NCBI GenBank assembly: GCA_018657955.1
Contig: JABHWD010000012.1
Location: 1 to 64,000, forward strand
Source: Flavobacteriaceae bacterium
GTDB lineage: Bacteria > Bacteroidota > Bacteroidia > Flavobacteriales > Flavobacteriaceae
Direction of reading: 5' to 3'
Length of the DNA: 64,000 bases
Position 1 is the stretch's first letter. Every line of letters starts with the position of its first letter. The notes under the pieces are model-generated. The model searched no databases. It saw only the letters and a program-made list of their open reading frames with translations, and was not told where the DNA came from. The position numbers were made by a program, and so were the translations under genes. Below are positions 61,742 to 64,000 of the stretch, one piece after another.

Positions 61742-62616
61742 AGAGGACTTGGATAGTCCCCGTTATCTGTATATTGTTTTAGGTTTTTAACCGCAGCTAT
61801 TTTATCTTCAGCATAGGTTACCCCAAACCATTTGCTTTGCGAGTCAATAACTTTAATTTCAATTGTATTATCCTGCAATAAATTTTGAGCTGCAAATGGC
61901 AGATAAATCTCATCTTTTTCTATATTCTCCAGTTGATTATGCATTTTAATAATATATTCTTCTAGGTAATAAAATATGCTCTCATTGCAGACCCAATAAT
62001 TCATCGAAACAAAGTCTTCTTCATGTAGCGTATTACCGCTGTTGTGATCTATTATTATGTCTTCTTTTCTTTGTATTTCTAAATGTTCAATAATTGAAGT
62101 TAATTTACCATCTTTTTCTTTGCAGACACCTCTAGAAACCGTTCCAAATTCTGACAGTGTATTTTTTAATTTATATGTAATTAAAGCATAAGTTGATTTA
62201 TTAGGATTTGATTTAAGAAAATTAGCAGCATTTTTAAAAGCATTTTTATCATAAAAATCATCAGCATTTATTATAGCAAAACCAGTTTTTATTACATCTT
62301 TAGCACACCATACTGCATGTGCTGTTCCCCAAGGTTTTATCCTATTAGGATCAGTAGGAATACTATTTGGCAGATTACTTACTTCTTGAACAATCACATC
62401 AATTTTTATATCGCTAGGAATCCTTGGTCTTAAATAATCATTTAAATAGTCTTTGTTCTCCTTTTTTGTAATTAACACTATATGGTTAAATCCATTCTGA
62501 ATTGCATCATATATACTAAACTCTAGCAAGAATTCTTTATTCGGACCTAAATCATCAAATTGTTTTAGTTTTCCATACCTGCTACCACTACCTGCAGACA
62601 TTACTAATAAAACCAT
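61732..62616 (-). CDS. Sugar-1-phosphate nucleotidyltransferase-like protein
   Basis: A 294-residue nucleotidyltransferase (GT-A fold). The nucleotide loop is MSAGSGSRYGKLKQF with G9-x-G11-x-R13; the lysines K16 and K18 follow. IPTDPNRIKPWGTAHAVWCA and FAIINADDFYD with the metal aspartates at 119-120 follow. The LGPNKEFLLEFSIYDAIQ start replaces the more usual PKPL or PVxGKP. The divergence suggests a distinct family. It is the upstream partner of the anomeric kinase. A box at 62754-62761 lies 137 bases before the start. Confidence 0.75.
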   Translation of the reverse strand: MVLLVMSAGSGSRYGKLKQFDDLGPNKEFLLEFSIYDAIQNGFNHIVLITKKENKDYLNDYLRPRIPSDIKIDVIVQEVSNLPNSIPTDPNRIKPWGTAHAVWCAKDVIKTGFAIINADDFYDKNAFKNAANFLKSNPNKSTYALITYKLKNTLSEFGTVSRGVCKEKDGKLTSIIEHLEIQRKEDIIIDHNSGNTLHEEDFVSMNYWVCNESIFYYLEEYIIKMHNQLENIEKDEIYLPFAAQNLLQDNTIEIKVIDSQSKWFGVTYAEDKIAAVKNLKQYTDNGDYPSPLWN

Positions 62617-62753
62617 AATACTTATTTTAGTTTGTTAATTAAATTAATAGCTTTTTCATTACTACTATAGTGTAAACTATAAAAATTTGTATTAATTATC
62701 CAATTGCTTTAGATATGATATCATAAATTCTATGAGTTATTAATCTATCATCA

Positions 62754-62761
62754 CAAAGATA
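62754..62761 (-). promoter_or_regulatory. -7 promoter box for the nucleotidyltransferase-kinase unit
   Basis: TATCTTTG on the minus strand. It gives a long leader of about 130 bases that contains the palindrome at 62666-62681. No good -33 match is seen. Confidence 0.35.
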
Positions 62762-62794
62762 TTATTTGATAAAAATATTAAATAATAAGAATAA

Positions 62795-62820
62795 AAAAAA
62801 CCCTCATAAGAGGGTTTTTT
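62795..62820 (-). terminator. Rho-independent terminator after the 65-residue small-protein gene
   Basis: AAAAAACCCTC, loop ATAA, GAGGGTTTTTT: a perfect 11-bp inverted repeat including the flanking A and T runs. On the minus strand it is 19 bases past the small gene stop at 62840. It is symmetric and could also stop plus-strand reading. Confidence 0.85.
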
Positions 62821-62839
62821 AAATAATTTTAAAAACTTA

Positions 62840-63037
62840 TTATGATTTTCCTTTTAAGAACGGAAGACCAGTTTTTTCGTTTTCTACTACAGTTTTACCT
62901 GATGGCAGATCACAAGCGTTAGGTCTTGAGTCTTTTGCGAAATAATAAATTGTTTGATTTCTTCCTCCTTTTAACACTACATCTTTAGAGTGTAGGTGGT
63001 AAGTTTTTCCTTTACTGTTTGTGTGAGTATAACCCAT
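62840..63037 (-). CDS. Conserved small protein of unknown function (65 residues)
   Basis: A 65-residue soluble basic protein: MGYTHTNSKGKTYHLHSKDV, then VLKGGRNQTIYYFAKDSRP, ACDLPSGKTVVENEKTGLPF, LKGKS. The pattern HSKDVxLKGGRxQxIYYFAK...VVExxxTGLPxLKK is one I recognise from short conserved proteins of several phyla, but no function is known to me. The protein looks like a small beta fold. A candidate promoter lies upstream on the minus strand (TTGG, 19 bases, then TATCTTTA). A strong terminator follows, so it is a single-gene unit that may be well expressed. Confidence 0.75.
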   Translation of the reverse strand: MGYTHTNSKGKTYHLHSKDVVLKGGRNQTIYYFAKDSRPNACDLPSGKTVVENEKTGLPFLKGKS

Positions 63038-63194
63038 GTCTTTTTAGTTTTTAAATTATTAATAGCTTAAAGATAGCTTTTTTCTCTGATAAAACCAAGA
63101 GGTTACTCAGATAATTCCTTTTTTATAATTTTTAATTATTTGTAGTTAATTAATGGATATAGTGATTTAGTTATATCTGTTAGCTCAAAAAATG

Positions 63195-64000
63195 TTACAT
63201 TTTTAGCATTTTGGAGCTATTATTGTAAAAGTTTTCTGTTCTAAGTACTGCATTTTCACTTATATCTTTCCAAAAGAAGTTTATATCTCCAATGTGATAA
63301 TCTTTTACAAATGAAAAAAGTAGTCTTTTAGGTATTTTTCTAGGAACATTTGACCAGACAATACCATCAAATACTTTAATTTTAATTGTGTTTGGATATA
63401 TTTTTTTATCATAAAAAAGAAATCCTTTGTGTTGATCTAATTCTGTGCTTATAGAATTATCCCATGTTATGGGATTTACAACAACTGAGTTGTTCTTCCA
63501 ACTAAAGTATGCCGGATCATTTTTTTTAGGATTCTTTTTTCTCCTGTAGGTGTTCCATGAGACATAACCTTTATTTTCTTTAGGATTGTACATTGGTTTA
63601 AGCTCTTTAAAATAGTCTTCTTTAAGACTTGTCCCAATTAAATATGCTGCAATTAATCTATCTTTTAGTTCAGTTCCATCAAAAAAGTCTCTTAGTAGCA
63701 TCTTACAATGAATGGCTCCTTGGCTATGGCCAACGATTATAATGGGTCTACCATTGTTTAGATTATTAATATAGTAGGTAAAAGCACGTTTAATATCATT
63801 ATAGGCAATTTCTCCTGCAATTAGGCCTCCATTATTAGTGTAGGGTTCAACAAAGATCCTGTAATGAGCTTGTCTATATATAGGACTATATATTTTTCCT
63901 GCTTTTGCCCATGCCGAAGCTTGATATTGTATTGCTGTGCTTCTAATTATATCATTTTGCTTTTTATCATATACATTAGCATTCCAAGAATCATTTTTTT
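63195..64000 (-). CDS. DUF3089 alpha/beta hydrolase, 5' end beyond the window
   Basis: The frame is open from the window end to a stop at 63195 (about 268 residues visible), so an ATG at 63701 is internal and not the start. Upstream of it lie NDSWNANVYD, the YQASAWAKAGKIYSPIYRQA stretch, and the nucleophile elbow PIIIVGHSQGAIH (Ser codon near 63725). FFDGTELKDRLIAAYLIG, KGYVSWNTYRR and VVVNPITWD follow. This is the layout of DUF3089 proteins, predicted lipases or esterases related to the alpha/beta hydrolase fold. The N-terminus and any signal or lipobox are outside the window. Confidence 0.85.
   Translation of the reverse strand, partial: KNDSWNANVYDKKQNDIIRSTAIQYQASAWAKAGKIYSPIYRQAHYRIFVEPYTNNGGLIAGEIAYNDIKRAFTYYINNLNNGRPIIIVGHSQGAIHCKMLLRDFFDGTELKDRLIAAYLIGTSLKEDYFKELKPMYNPKENKGYVSWNTYRRKKNPKKNDPAYFSWKNNSVVVNPITWDNSISTELDQHKGFLFYDKKIYPNTIKIKVFDGIVWSNVPRKIPKRLLFSFVKDYHIGDINFFWKDISENAVLRTENFYNNSSKMLKM

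Larger units (their letters stand above)
62617..62839. other. Intergenic region with a palindrome, a promoter box and a terminator
   Basis: The longest gap in the window (223 bases). A perfect 6-bp inverted repeat TATAGT-GTAA-ACTATA lies at 62666-62681, between the promoter box at 62754-62761 and the nucleotidyltransferase start at 62616, where it could act as an operator or leader hairpin. A terminator at 62795-62820 belongs to the small gene to the right. No RNA gene is seen. Confidence 0.4.

Noticed and set aside
63195-63701. A 168-residue gene starting at an ATG at 63701
   Set aside because: The frame is open upstream to the window end and includes the GHSQG active-site motif, so the ATG is internal.
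1-64000. CRISPR arrays, insertion sequences, prophage, toxin-antitoxin or defence genes
   Set aside because: No repeat-spacer pattern, transposase, integrase, phage or defence-type protein was recognised; the gene content is mostly core.

Overview
The window reads as a chromosomal segment of a free-living, probably marine, member of the Flavobacteriia (Bacteroidota). The DNA is AT-rich (about 30% G+C by eye). It carries type IX secretion (T9SS) parts (PorT, a DUF5103 Plug-type protein) and cargo with C-terminal sorting domains. It also has a full Na+-NQR operon, a short primary sigma factor without region 1.1, a menaquinone-type UbiE, and the Bacteroidota -7 promoter box TAnnTTTG upstream of many genes. 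Genes are packed tightly. No gap without a gene exceeds 300 bases (the longest is 62617-62839), and I see no rRNA, tRNA, insertion sequence, prophage or CRISPR array. Most of it is core genome rather than an accessory island.

Layout: 1-1490 is the edge of a polysaccharide locus, with a partial SLBB export protein divergent from a WecA/MraY-like glycosyltransferase. 1505-7781 holds housekeeping genes on the minus strand (rpe, rpoD, pnp, rpsO, accD, fbaA). 7855-15987 carries an rRNA methyltransferase, porT-ubiE, the trkA-trkH potassium pair, a desaturase with an aminotransferase, and rsmG. 15996-22113 is the most distinctive block. It holds a large secreted Omp28-type T9SS cargo, a small T9SS cargo, a DUF6029 outer-membrane barrel coupled to a TlpA-type thioredoxin, and an Omp28-type lipoprotein. 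Each of the five has a close cysteine pair. 22114-25941 has pruA, apaG, a cupin and the Plug protein. 26064-33045 is nqrABCDEF-apbE.

33058-46638 mixes gpmI-map-methyltransferase, pepE, tatA, msrA, nif3 with a coiled-coil partner, lpxK, lipA, an atypical Nramp-fold transporter overlapping a small cysteine-rich NqrM-like protein, murB with an aminotransferase, and a DUF1573 protein. 46733-58950 has valS, the rsfS-ftsH-LUD-cdsA-psd operon, birA, pyrE, a Nudix enzyme, ddl-coaD, and a PASTA protein coupled to rluD. 59021-64000 has yaaA, two tandem rhodaneses, an anomeric sugar kinase overlapping a nucleotidyltransferase, a 65-residue conserved small protein, and a DUF3089 hydrolase cut by the window end.

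The genes join into a few themes. The cell envelope is built by lpxK, murB, ddl, cdsA, psd and the polysaccharide genes. Export and surface display run through T9SS parts, TatA and cargo. Sodium-based respiration uses NQR with ApbE and perhaps an NqrM-like factor, alongside Trk potassium uptake. Biotin and malonyl-CoA supply uses BirA and AccD. The best candidates for something undescribed are the five-gene thiol-redox/T9SS block at 15996-22113, the sugar kinase-nucleotidyltransferase pair at 60683-62616, and the Nramp-fold transporter with its cysteine-rich overlapping neighbour at 42523-43933. Two proteins (AccD and the coiled-coil partner of Nif3) keep a zinc-ribbon scaffold but have lost all four cysteines.
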